DNA from: Gammaproteobacteria bacterium
Lineage (GTDB): Bacteria > Pseudomonadota > Gammaproteobacteria > PS1 > Pseudothioglobaceae
DNA length: 13,831 bases
Reading direction: 5' to 3'
Assembly: GCA_028599035.1 (NCBI GenBank)
Contig: JAQRMT010000034.1
Location: 1-13,831 of the forward strand
Part shown: piece after piece, positions 6,948-13,831 of the stretch
How the letters are laid out: every line of letters starts with the position of its first letter
How positions within the stretch are numbered: the first letter of the stretch is position 1
Program-made: the position numbers and the translations under genes
Notes under the pieces: generated by a model
Databases searched by the model: none
Told to the model about the DNA's origin: nothing
The model's input: the letters and a program-made list of their open reading frames with translations, nothing else

Positions 6948-7781
6948 TCATATAATCACTACCTCGGTTTCTAAGTCAATATTAAATTTAGAGCGTACAT
7001 TTTTTTGAATATGTTTAATTAGGTTTTCAATATCAGTTGCTGTAGCATTGTCTTGATTGATAATAAAGTTAGCGTGTTTGTCAGAGATGCAAGCGCCACC
7101 CATGCAAAAACCTTTTAAACCACTTTCTTGAATGAGTTTTGCGGCGTGATGGTTAGGCGGGTTTTTGAACACACTGCCACAATTTGATTGTCCAATAGGC
7201 TGAGAGGCATTACGCTTTTTTAGCAAAGATTTAATATCTTGTTGTTTATCCACTTGTGAAAACCTCAAGTCTGCCCCGATGAAGGCCTCATTTTGGTGAT
7301 GAGGTGTAACTTGTCGATAAGCAATATCAAATTCGGTAATATTGCGTTTAAATATTGCACCTGAGGTGCTGATGGTCGTAACAAAATCAACCGCAGACCA
7401 GAATTCTGAGCCAAACGCCCCTGCGTTCATCGCCAGTGCGCCACCAATACTGCCTGGAATGGCACTTAAAAATTCAGCGCCATTGAGGTTTTGAGCGTCG
7501 CAAAATCGAGAAAGTTTTGCCAGTGTTACTCCTGCTCCTGCCTGAATAATGCCGTTTTTAATGTCCAGTTGATTAAGCTGGGTGAGCTTAATAACAACGC
7601 CTGAAAACCCTTCATCACGCACCAATAAATTACTGCCTAATCCTAACATCAAAATGGGCTTTTGGTTGTTTTTTAAAAAATCAGACAGCTCGTCTAATGT
7701 ATTAGGTGTGAAAAAATCTTGTGCCATACCACCTGCTCTGAGTGAGCAGTGTTTGCTCATTGGTTCGTTACGACTTAGCAT
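6948..7781 (-). CDS. murB: UDP-N-acetylenolpyruvoylglucosamine reductase MurB (short, type II)
   Basis: MurB reduces UDP-GlcNAc-enolpyruvate to UDP-MurNAc using FAD and NADPH in the cytoplasm. At 277 residues it is clearly shorter than E. coli MurB (342) and belongs to the type II form that lacks the extra loop. Seen in order are NEPMSKHCSLRAGG at the N-terminus, the FAD-binding LGLGSNLLVRDEGF (46-59), SAIPGSIGGALAMNAGAFGSE (106-126), AYRQ with Arg156, NCGSVFKNP with the proton-donating Ser203, GLKGFCMGGACISDKHANFI, and the C-terminal LETEVVII carrying the conserved Glu. Nothing essential is missing. The ATG at 7781 overlaps the murC end by 14 bases. A second in-frame Met at codon 8 is possible, but the first start keeps the usual N-terminal NEPLSKHT-like segment. 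Confidence 0.96.
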   Translation of the reverse strand: MLSRNEPMSKHCSLRAGGMAQDFFTPNTLDELSDFLKNNQKPILMLGLGSNLLVRDEGFSGVVIKLTQLNQLDIKNGIIQAGAGVTLAKLSRFCDAQNLNGAEFLSAIPGSIGGALAMNAGAFGSEFWSAVDFVTTISTSGAIFKRNITEFDIAYRQVTPHHQNEAFIGADLRFSQVDKQQDIKSLLKKRNASQPIGQSNCGSVFKNPPNHHAAKLIQESGLKGFCMGGACISDKHANFIINQDNATATDIENLIKHIQKNVRSKFNIDLETEVVII

Positions 7782-9177
7782 TTGTCAGCAGCCCAATCAA
7801 GGTGTGAATATCGCCAGCACCAAGGGTTAGCACCACATCGTTATTTTTAACAATATTTGGCAATACTTTTAGTGCTTCATTGGTGTTTTTAACCACGATT
7901 GGATCTAGTGCGCAGCGTTGTCGAATGCTGTTTGCCAATGTGATAGAGTTAATATTGGCGATTGCTCGTTCGCTGGCAGGGTAAATATCGAGCAAAATAA
8001 GCGCATCTACTTTGGACAAGGCGTGGGAAAAGTCATCAAACAAATCTCGTGTGCGTGTATAGCGATGTGGTTGGAAAATCACCACCAAGCGCCTGTCTTG
8101 ATAAGTGTTTCTTAGGCTTTCAAATACTGCCATAATTTCATTAGGATGATGCCCGTAATCATCAAACAAAGCTACTTGTTGATTGGCAATATTTAGCACA
8201 CCGTGATAATCAAGACGGCGTGCAACGCCCGTAAAACTCTTTAAGGCGCTTTGAATAAGTTCAACGCCAATATCTAGCTCACAAGCCACACCAATAGCTG
8301 CCAAAGTATTAAGAATATTGTGTTTACCGATAAGATTGAGCTCAACTTTAAAGGATTGTTTTTTAGGTGTGCAGATAACTTCAAAGTACATTCTTCTGTC
8401 AGTTTGGCTGATATTGATTGCCTGAATATCCATCCCATCGCTAAAACCATAAGTGATTAAAGGTCGGTGAATGCTGCTTAATATGCCTTTCACGCCAGTG
8501 TCATCACCGCACAACACGCAAGCCCCATAAAAAGGCAGGTTGGAAGTAAAACTAACAAAGGCATCGGTGAGTTTTTTATAATCATTATCATAAGTACTCA
8601 TGTGGTCTTGGTCAATATTGGTAATGACACTGAGCATAGGCTGTAATAACAAGAAAGATGCATCAGATTCGTCCGCCTCAGCCACCAAATAATCACTCTC
8701 ACCGAGCTTTGCATTAATGCCGCTAGAATTTAAAATACCGCCGATAATATAAGTTGGGTCTAGTTTGGCAATATTCAAAATATGCGTAATTAAACTGGTG
8801 GTGGTGGTTTTCCCGTGTGTGCCCGCTACCGCAATACCAAAGCGAAAACGCATAATCTCAGCCAGCATCTCTGCCCTGGGTACAACAGGAATGTTCACTT
8901 TATGTGCTTTGATAAGTTCGGGATTTCTCTTGTCAATCGCACTGGATATAACCACCGCATCGGCATTGCTTATATTGTCTTGATGATGGGAGCTGAAAAT
9001 CTGACAGCCTAATTTTTGCAGGCGTTCAGTAATAGGGCTTTGATTAAGATCTGAGCCTGAAATCTGGTAATCAAGATTATGCAATACCTCAGCAATCCCG
9101 CTCATGCCTGAGCCGCCAATGCCAATAAAATGAATATGTTTAATTCTAGAATTAGAAACAGGGCGCAGATTGTTCAT
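7768..9177 (-). CDS. murC: UDP-N-acetylmuramate--L-alanine ligase MurC
   Basis: MurC adds L-alanine to UDP-MurNAc with ATP, the first amino-acid step of the peptidoglycan stem. The 469-residue length is close to E. coli MurC (491). The N-terminal Rossmann domain shows HFIGIGGSGMSGIAEVL (16-32). The central Mur-ligase ATPase domain has AGTHGKTTTT (118-127), then VAEADESDASF and NIDQDHMSTYDNDY. The C-terminal domain has DDYGHHPNEI, FQPHRYTRT and LTLGAGDI. The start ATG overlaps the ispF stop as ATGA, and the end overlaps murB by 14 bases, consistent with coupled translation. In most relatives murG and ftsW sit upstream; here ispF does. Confidence 0.97.
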   Translation of the reverse strand: MNNLRPVSNSRIKHIHFIGIGGSGMSGIAEVLHNLDYQISGSDLNQSPITERLQKLGCQIFSSHHQDNISNADAVVISSAIDKRNPELIKAHKVNIPVVPRAEMLAEIMRFRFGIAVAGTHGKTTTTSLITHILNIAKLDPTYIIGGILNSSGINAKLGESDYLVAEADESDASFLLLQPMLSVITNIDQDHMSTYDNDYKKLTDAFVSFTSNLPFYGACVLCGDDTGVKGILSSIHRPLITYGFSDGMDIQAINISQTDRRMYFEVICTPKKQSFKVELNLIGKHNILNTLAAIGVACELDIGVELIQSALKSFTGVARRLDYHGVLNIANQQVALFDDYGHHPNEIMAVFESLRNTYQDRRLVVIFQPHRYTRTRDLFDDFSHALSKVDALILLDIYPASERAIANINSITLANSIRQRCALDPIVVKNTNEALKVLPNIVKNNDVVLTLGAGDIHTLIGLLTNAKS

Positions 9178-9644
9178 ATCTTTGAGACGCTGATAATACT
9201 AAACACTTGAATACCTTCACCCTTGCCAAAAGCCGTTAGCCCCTCGCCTGTGGTGGCAGTAATGCCAATATCATCGGTTTTGATGCTGGTTAAATTTGCA
9301 ATACTGGTTTTAAGTTGTTCTATTTTTGGTGTAATTTTAGGCACTAAGCATTCAATGGCAATGGCAATATGGTCAATCTGCCAATCACCCAAATCATTCA
9401 GTGCGAGTTTCAAGTATTGCGCACTATCAGTGATGCCTTGCTGGCATAGTTCATCAGCTTTAGCGCCTAATATATTCACGCCAGTAATAGAAGAAATAGC
9501 ATTGGTGATTGAGTGCAAAACAACATCCGCATCGCTATTGCCCCTTAACCCCTGAGGATGTTCAAACACAACGCCCCCTAAAATTAACGCCTTATCTTTG
9601 TTATTAAAGGCGTGAGAGTCTTGTCCGATTCCAGTTTTAGTCAT
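9174..9644 (-). CDS. ispF: 2-C-methyl-D-erythritol 2,4-cyclodiphosphate synthase IspF, divergent subfamily
   Basis: IspF cyclises CDP-ME-2-phosphate to MEcPP with loss of CMP in the MEP isoprenoid pathway, as a trimer with Zn and Mg. The 156-residue product keeps the likely zinc ligands Asp9 and His11 (GIGQDSHAF) and His44 (GNSDADVVLHS), plus Glu134 in ATTGEGLTAFGKGEGI (130-145). It is unusual elsewhere. The usual LTDALLGA segment reads ITNAISSI, so the conserved Asp is Asn48, and the DIG..FPDTD region is replaced by NILGAKADELCQQGITDS (57-74). From memory, chlamydial IspF proteins share this alternative pattern. It overlaps ispD by 4 bases (ATGA) and murC by 4 bases. The ispD-ispF pairing supports the function despite the divergence. 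Confidence 0.9.
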   Translation of the reverse strand: MTKTGIGQDSHAFNNKDKALILGGVVFEHPQGLRGNSDADVVLHSITNAISSITGVNILGAKADELCQQGITDSAQYLKLALNDLGDWQIDHIAIAIECLVPKITPKIEQLKTSIANLTSIKTDDIGITATTGEGLTAFGKGEGIQVFSIISVSKI

Positions 9645-10345
9645 AGTTTTAGAGTAGAATTTAGGTAAAAATTAGCCAATTCTAAGTCTTCTGGCGTGGT
9701 TATCTTTAGATTGCTTTTACTCGCAGGAACTAAGACAGATTCCAAGCCTAAATACTCAATACTGCTCGCCTCATCAGTAATCATTAAATTATTTTGTATC
9801 ACATTTTCTAATGCCTTGGATAATACACCAAAACGATACATTTGGGGCGTTTGTGCTTGCCAAAGTTCAGATCTGTCTAAGGTGGTTTCAACAATGTGAT
9901 GACGAGATTTTTTAATAGTATCAACCACTTGAGTGGCTAACAAGCCACCAACAGAATTGTCTTTAAGTTGTTCAATTAGATTTATCACTTCGCTGGCTTT
10001 TACGCAAGGTCTGGCGGCATCGTGTACCAACACCCAGTCGCTGTCTTTGGCAAAAGAGCGTAGCGCCTTGAGCGCTGATAGCACAGAATGAAATCGTTGC
10101 TCACCACCAATAGCGGTTGCCAATAGTTTTTTATGCTTAGAAAATATTGAGTTTTTAAATTCGATATCATTCTGCGCAACAGCAACCACGCAGCCTTTAA
10201 TTTGATCAATATTCAGCAAAGTTTTTAGCGTTTGGTCAAGCACACTCAAGCCGTTTTCTAGTTTTAAATACTGCTTAGGCTTTTGTGCGTTCATGCGCGT
10301 GCCAATGCCACTGGCAGGGACGATAAGAAAATGTTGATGAGTCAT
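9641..10345 (-). CDS. ispD: 2-C-methyl-D-erythritol 4-phosphate cytidylyltransferase IspD
   Basis: IspD couples MEP with CTP to form CDP-ME, two steps before IspF. The 234-residue product matches E. coli IspD (236). It shows the nucleotide-binding loop IVPASGIGTRM (8-18, Arg17) followed by KPKQY with Lys24, then GGEQRFHSV (80-88), DWVLVHDAARPCV (103-115), VVDTIK (140-145), QAQTPQMY, TDEASSIE (190-197) and NLKITTPEDL with Lys214. The familiar VPAAG is VPASG here, a mild change. It starts 15 bases after ftsB, and its stop overlaps the ispF start as ATGA. The order ftsB-ispD-ispF is the same as in E. coli, where the three genes are adjacent. Confidence 0.96.
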   Translation of the reverse strand: MTHQHFLIVPASGIGTRMNAQKPKQYLKLENGLSVLDQTLKTLLNIDQIKGCVVAVAQNDIEFKNSIFSKHKKLLATAIGGEQRFHSVLSALKALRSFAKDSDWVLVHDAARPCVKASEVINLIEQLKDNSVGGLLATQVVDTIKKSRHHIVETTLDRSELWQAQTPQMYRFGVLSKALENVIQNNLMITDEASSIEYLGLESVLVPASKSNLKITTPEDLELANFYLNSTLKL

Positions 10346-10360
10346 ATTTTAAAATTATAC

Positions 10361-10651
10361 CTATTCACTAATTTGATAATAGCGTTCGCCCTCTTTAACC
10401 AAGCCAAACCGATAGCGTGCCTGAGATTCTAAAACCTCTCCATCCGTTGCATTCACAGCTTTTAATTCAATAATTTTTATTTTATTTTGCTGTTCTAATA
10501 AGCGATTTTTTTGTTTATTGTTGTCAACAATTTCTTGTTTTTCCATTAATGAAAATGGGAATTGATTGATGAAGAAATTTTGACGAATCAAGGTTATCAG
10601 CACGATAATAAGAACAGCGGTAATCCAATATCGAGAGAGAAAATTTATCAT
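10361..10651 (-). CDS. ftsB: Cell division protein FtsB
   Basis: FtsB is a small bitopic protein that forms a coiled coil with FtsL and binds FtsQ to regulate the septal synthase FtsWI. The 96-residue product (E. coli 103) has an N-terminal membrane segment at about 8-23 and a Gln/Lys/Leu-rich coiled-coil stretch at about 35-66 (KQEIVDNNKQKNRLLEQQNK). The C-terminal EVLESQARYRFGLVKEGERY (72-91) is the conserved FtsB motif equivalent to the ARxELGMVKPGE region. Position before ispD supports the call. Its ATG overlaps the stop of the RDD gene as ATGA. Its partner FtsQ is encoded about 5 kb further along the same strand. Confidence 0.93.
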   Translation of the reverse strand: MINFLSRYWITAVLIIVLITLIRQNFFINQFPFSLMEKQEIVDNNKQKNRLLEQQNKIKIIELKAVNATDGEVLESQARYRFGLVKEGERYYQISE

Positions 10652-11055
10652 TGATTTTTCATCAATCGTGTGTTGGAAAGCTTGTCATGCAGAGCGAGAT
10701 TTTCTTTATTGAATAATTGATAAAGAAGCCCAAGCCCTACGACCGAGAACGATGCAATTGACAATACAAAACGAATAAACGCTTGTTTGTGGGTGATATT
10801 TTTGTCATTATTTTGCACGATGTGAAATTTCCAAGCCTTCATTCCAAGGGTTTGCCCGCCTTTGACCCACGACCAAGCAAAATAAAAATAACTGCTAAGC
10901 AAACAGATGAAAAACATCCAATTACCCGTTTGCGCTTGTTTCTCAAAAAATATAATAAGAATAACGCCGATAATAAAAAACGCCAACGAAAACGCCAAAA
11001 ATACATCGTAACTAATTGCCCCTAATCTACGCAATAAAGAAACATCAGAGTGCAT
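10648..11055 (-). CDS. RDD family membrane protein
   Basis: RDD proteins are small inner-membrane proteins named for conserved Arg and Asp residues; most have no proven role, though some have been linked to ion or osmotic stress. The 135-residue product has the N-terminal LLRRLGAISYD with Arg9/Arg10 and Asp17, three hydrophobic segments (about 17-37, 45-63, 96-115), the loop GGQTLGMKAWKFHIV (66-80), Arg95 in the third segment, and the ending NLALHDKLSNTRLM. All are family hallmarks. It overlaps the M23 gene by one base (TAATG) and ftsB by four, so it is embedded in the operon. No functional inference beyond the family is justified. Confidence 0.9.
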   Translation of the reverse strand: MHSDVSLLRRLGAISYDVFLAFSLAFFIIGVILIIFFEKQAQTGNWMFFICLLSSYFYFAWSWVKGGQTLGMKAWKFHIVQNNDKNITHKQAFIRFVLSIASFSVVGLGLLYQLFNKENLALHDKLSNTRLMKNQ

Positions 11056-11909
11056 TACAATCCTTGTTTATCAAGAAATAAATTTGGATTAACAGCAGTG
11101 CGATTAAGGTAAACCCCCCAATGTAGATGCGGACCAGTCGCCCGTCCGCTTTGCCCAATCTCGCCAATAATCTCGCCTTTTTTGACTAATTGCCCCTGTT
11201 TAACCAAGTGTTTATTAAGGTGAATATATATACTAATCAGACCCTGTCCATGGTCTAGAAATATTGCCCTGCCGTTAAAGAAATATTCACCGATTAAAAT
11301 CACCTTGCCATCAGCAGGCGCTTTGATTGGCGTGCCAGTATCACCTGCGTAATCTAGCCCAGTGTGCGGCCTGCGTGCTTGCTTATTGTAAAAGCGTTTG
11401 AGCCCAAAAGGACTGGTGGTAACGCCATCAACGGGGCGGGAAAACAATCCATTGGATAAGGTTTGGGTAGAAAAAACAACCCTGGCTTTTGATAAAATAG
11501 GGCGCTCTTGGTTAATGCGCTTCATGTGTGCTAAATTAGGGTTAACATATTTTTTCTTTTTTCCTTTGAGGGTGATATGCTGTTCGGTGTAGTTGTGTTT
11601 TTTGACTTCAAAATCTAAGGTTTGCGTAGAAAAACCTTGCACAGTGATGGATTTCTTGCCCAATTTTTCTAATAACGGGATGCCCATCAACACTTGCCAG
11701 TGGTTGTTTTCAATGTGTTGAACATACAGGGGAATTGTGCGGTAGAACGCCTTTGGGTTGCTGTGGTTACTTTCAAAATCAAGCACTGCCACACCGCCAG
11801 GGATGGGTGTGTTTTTAATGGTTATATTTGCCAGTATGACACTGGAAAATAACAGCAAGAAAAGGCTAATTATTTTCAATTTTTTCAACTTTAGAATAAA
11901 TTTTTCCAT
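11055..11909 (-). CDS. M23 (LytM-type) zinc endopeptidase, exported
   Basis: M23 enzymes cut peptidoglycan cross-bridges in the periplasm. Numbering from the ATG at 11909 (284 residues), residues 1-28 look like a signal peptide or signal anchor: a Lys-rich start, then ISLFLLLFSSVILA. A non-catalytic domain runs to about 150 and a Lys-rich linker lies near 117-122. The LytM domain covers about 165-278. The zinc ligands His182 (RPHTGLDYAG), Asp186 and His263 (GPHLHWGVY), and the catalytic histidines His230 (YIHLN) and His261, are all present, so it should be active, unlike the degenerate LytM regulators EnvC and NlpD. A GTG lies immediately before the ATG, and a TTG at codon 8 would also give a good signal peptide. 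The 5' end overlaps xseA by 44 bases. Confidence 0.92.
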   Translation of the reverse strand: MEKFILKLKKLKIISLFLLLFSSVILANITIKNTPIPGGVAVLDFESNHSNPKAFYRTIPLYVQHIENNHWQVLMGIPLLEKLGKKSITVQGFSTQTLDFEVKKHNYTEQHITLKGKKKKYVNPNLAHMKRINQERPILSKARVVFSTQTLSNGLFSRPVDGVTTSPFGLKRFYNKQARRPHTGLDYAGDTGTPIKAPADGKVILIGEYFFNGRAIFLDHGQGLISIYIHLNKHLVKQGQLVKKGEIIGEIGQSGRATGPHLHWGVYLNRTAVNPNLFLDKQGL

Positions 11910-13290
11910 CACTTAGTCGTGTGCTTATTGATGCGCCTATTTTAACCTGAGATACAGAGTCCAGCACTTGATTATCCTCCAACATAGAGATGCTATAACC
12001 ACGAGAAAGCGTATTTAATGGCGAGAGATGATGAAGCCCTGCACTGTGCGTAGCAAGCCTGTATTTTTGTTGTTCAAGATGGTGGCGTATGGATTTTTCT
12101 AGGCTTTGAGTTAGATTTGATAAGTGCAACTGTTGTTGAGAAATAGTGCGCCTAATATGGCTATTCAGCTGTGTTTTTGCTAATTGATTAAGTTGCTGTT
12201 TGTGCTTAATGTCAGTGATTGGCGAGTGTTGTTTTAATTGCTCAAGTAGCGTATTTAGTTTGCCTTGGTTTGAATTAAGCGTTATTTTTGTTTGATAATT
12301 TAGACGCGTGTTTAACTCATCCAGTCTTTGTGCAAATACATTTAATTGTCGATTAAAACTCGGCAAATTCAGACTTAAGCGCTTTAATTGTTGTTGATAA
12401 TTGCGTAAAGCTTGCTGCATATGTTGCGCCAAACTGGCGTGTAGTTTGTTCAGTTTGGTTAATAATTCTAGTCTATCTGGTGTTGCTAACATAGCCGCCG
12501 CACTGGGCGTAGGCGCACGCATATCAGCGACAAAATCAGCAATAGTAGTATCGGTTTCATGCCCAACGGCGCTGATAATCGGCGTGGTGGTGGCAAATAT
12601 AGCCCTTGCTAACACCTCTTCGTTAAATGCCCATAAATCCTCTAATGAACCACCCCCTCGTGCCAAAATCAACACATCACAGCACCCAGATTTATCAGCA
12701 GCATAGATGGCTTGCGCAAGCTTTTCTGCCGATCCTTCGCCTTGCACTACACAGTCGAATAACAGTATTTCAGCAAAAGGATAGCGTTTATTCAACACCT
12801 TAATAATGTCTTGAATCACCGCACCATTGGACGAAGAAATAACGCCAAGGGTATTAACCACAGCAGGTAGCGGCTTTTTGTATTGCGTGTCAAACAAACC
12901 CTCATCACGCAATTTGATCTTAAGTTGTTCAAAAGCAGCCTGTAAATTACCCACACCCACAGGCTCAATACGACGAACAATTAACTGAAAATCCCCCCGC
13001 ACTTCGTAGAGCGTGGGTGCCGCCTGCATTAAAATCTCCATGCCATTTTCTGGCGTGAATTTGATATTACGCTGACTTAGACGAAACATAGCGCAACGAA
13101 TCTGCCCTTTTGAGTCTTTTAAAGAGAAATACCAATGCCCCGAAGCAGGGCTAGAAAAATTAGAAACCTCGCCTTGTAGCCAACAAATCGGGATGTTGTT
13201 TTCAATACTTGAATGACACAGCGATAAAAAGTCAGATACTGAGTAAATTTCATCGGCATTAAAATCAAGTTTAAAGTCAGGTTGCAACAT
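11866..13290 (-). CDS. xseA: Exodeoxyribonuclease VII large subunit XseA
   Basis: XseA is the catalytic subunit of exonuclease VII, which degrades single-stranded DNA in both directions with several XseB subunits. The 474-residue product (E. coli 456) has an N-terminal OB-fold (about 34-110; CWLQGEVSNF, GHWYFSLKD), then the nuclease core with GVISSSNGAVIQDI (149-162), ARGGGSLEDLWAFNEE (210-225) and SAVGHETDTTIADFVADMRA (240-259), followed by PTPSAAA. A long Gln/Leu-rich coiled-coil region (about 275-420) ends in SPLNTLSRGYSI, the usual C-terminal motif. The start is 2 bases after the smr stop. No xseB is in the window. The 3' end overlaps the M23 gene by about 44 bases. Confidence 0.96.
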   Translation of the reverse strand: MLQPDFKLDFNADEIYSVSDFLSLCHSSIENNIPICWLQGEVSNFSSPASGHWYFSLKDSKGQIRCAMFRLSQRNIKFTPENGMEILMQAAPTLYEVRGDFQLIVRRIEPVGVGNLQAAFEQLKIKLRDEGLFDTQYKKPLPAVVNTLGVISSSNGAVIQDIIKVLNKRYPFAEILLFDCVVQGEGSAEKLAQAIYAADKSGCCDVLILARGGGSLEDLWAFNEEVLARAIFATTTPIISAVGHETDTTIADFVADMRAPTPSAAAMLATPDRLELLTKLNKLHASLAQHMQQALRNYQQQLKRLSLNLPSFNRQLNVFAQRLDELNTRLNYQTKITLNSNQGKLNTLLEQLKQHSPITDIKHKQQLNQLAKTQLNSHIRRTISQQQLHLSNLTQSLEKSIRHHLEQQKYRLATHSAGLHHLSPLNTLSRGYSISMLEDNQVLDSVSQVKIGASISTRLSDGKIYSKVEKIENN

Positions 13291-13292
13291 AA

Positions 13293-13781
13293 TTATTTCT
13301 TTAATAACGCAAAAACCGCACCTGCACCCCCATCTTTAGGCGGGCAAGAGTGAAAAGCCAGCACTTGCGGATGTTGCTTTAAAAAATTCACTACTTGAGT
13401 TTTTAACACGCTCATGCCATTATCAGAACGATATCCCTTGCCATGGATAATATGCACAAATCGCTCAAACTGATGATGATACATAAAATCCGACAAAGCC
13501 TCACAAGCCTTTTCTAGCGTATATCCATGTAAATCTATGCTCGCCGCATTATCAATATGACCGTGTTTCATTATATTTATCTGCTTTTCTGATATGCCGT
13601 CTTGTGCATAATTTACAATCTCTTCGCCCCCAATCCTACCATCAAGAGCAAAACTATAGGCTGTGAATGGCGGCTCTCTTTCGGCTTTATTTATGCGATT
13701 AATATTATCCTTGTCCATTGGCACTTCTGCATCAACAGTGTCTCTAAATAATTGTTTATCTTTTTCATCAATTTGATTCAT
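13293..13781 (-). CDS. Smr-domain protein (SmrA-like, putative endonuclease)
   Basis: Smr domains are small nuclease or nucleic-acid-binding domains found at the C-terminus of MutS2 and in stand-alone proteins. From the ATG at 13781 the product is 162 residues. The N-terminus DEKDKQLFRDTV (5-16) matches the opening of stand-alone proteobacterial Smr proteins. The Smr domain (about 80-162) shows SIDLHGYT (81-88), IIHGKGYRSD (111-120) and KDGGAGAVFALL (149-160), the three signature motifs. HGKG and GGAGA look closer to E. coli SmrA than to SmrB as I remember them. The frame extends 7 codons upstream to a TTG at 13802, but the ATG fits the family start better. It appears to lead the minus-strand operon, with xseA 2 bases downstream. 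Confidence 0.92.
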   Translation of the reverse strand: MNQIDEKDKQLFRDTVDAEVPMDKDNINRINKAEREPPFTAYSFALDGRIGGEEIVNYAQDGISEKQINIMKHGHIDNAASIDLHGYTLEKACEALSDFMYHHQFERFVHIIHGKGYRSDNGMSVLKTQVVNFLKQHPQVLAFHSCPPKDGGAGAVFALLKK

Positions 13782-13813
13782 ACGCACATAAAAAAACCTC
13801 AAAAGAGAGTCTT

Positions 13814-13819
13814 ATTATA
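13814..13819 (-). promoter_or_regulatory. Candidate -10 element for the smr-xseA operon
   Basis: A consensus TATAAT lies on the minus strand, placing a predicted transcript start about 25 bases before the smr ATG. The matching -35 would lie beyond the right edge and cannot be checked. A GAGG at 13800-13797 lies in the predicted leader. Confidence 0.35.
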
Positions 13820-13831
13820 AATACTGCCAAG

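Noticed and set aside
13782..13802. Upstream TTG start extending the Smr protein by 7 residues
   Set aside because: Family members begin close to the DExDxxLF segment, which the ATG at 13781 already supplies.
1..13831. Mobile elements, CRISPR arrays, tRNA genes or defence systems
   Set aside because: I saw no transposase, integrase, regular spaced repeats, tRNA-like cloverleaf or defence gene set; the NYN domain alone is not evidence of a defence system.

Overview
The window is ordinary bacterial chromosome, visibly AT-rich and tightly packed, and gammaproteobacterial in character: its MiaA, Ddl, XseA, FtsB and BolA all follow the E. coli-type sequences closely. Compact AT-rich gammaproteobacteria of the sulfur-oxidising SUP05/Thioglobus and bivalve-symbiont group would fit, but nothing here proves that placement. 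I see no tRNA, rRNA, CRISPR, insertion sequence, phage gene or long repeat. No gene-free stretch exceeds 300 bases; the longest is about 140 bases.

Layout. Bases 1-904 hold miaA (tRNA modification) on the minus strand, cut by the left edge. A short divergent promoter region separates it from a plus-strand run (985-4588): a 2Fe-2S/flavin NAD(P)H reductase, bolA, an MltD-type lytic transglycosylase with three LysM repeats, and an unidentified multi-pass membrane protein. This run converges on, and slightly overlaps, the end of a long minus-strand block. Read in its own direction (right to left), that block is: Smr-domain protein, xseA, M23 peptidase, RDD membrane protein, ftsB, ispD, ispF, murC, murB, then a 140-base gap with a hairpin, then a NYN-domain/D-Ala-D-Ala ligase fusion and ftsQ.

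Functionally the window is dominated by cell-wall synthesis and division. MurC and MurB make peptidoglycan precursors, Ddl supplies D-Ala-D-Ala, IspD and IspF feed the isoprenoid (undecaprenyl carrier) pathway, FtsB and FtsQ belong to the FtsQLB divisome complex, and MltD and the M23 protein remodel the wall. Most genes in the minus block touch or overlap by 1-47 bases, which points to co-transcription and translational coupling.

The points most worth a second look are: (1) D-Ala-D-Ala ligase fused behind a complete-looking NYN (PIN-like RNase) domain in one uninterrupted frame; (2) an IspF of an unusual subfamily, lacking the usual aspartate and DIG..FPD segment and recalling chlamydial IspF; (3) a rearranged dcw cluster in which murC-murB-ddl-ftsQ is joined to ftsB-ispD-ispF and is not followed by ftsA-ftsZ.
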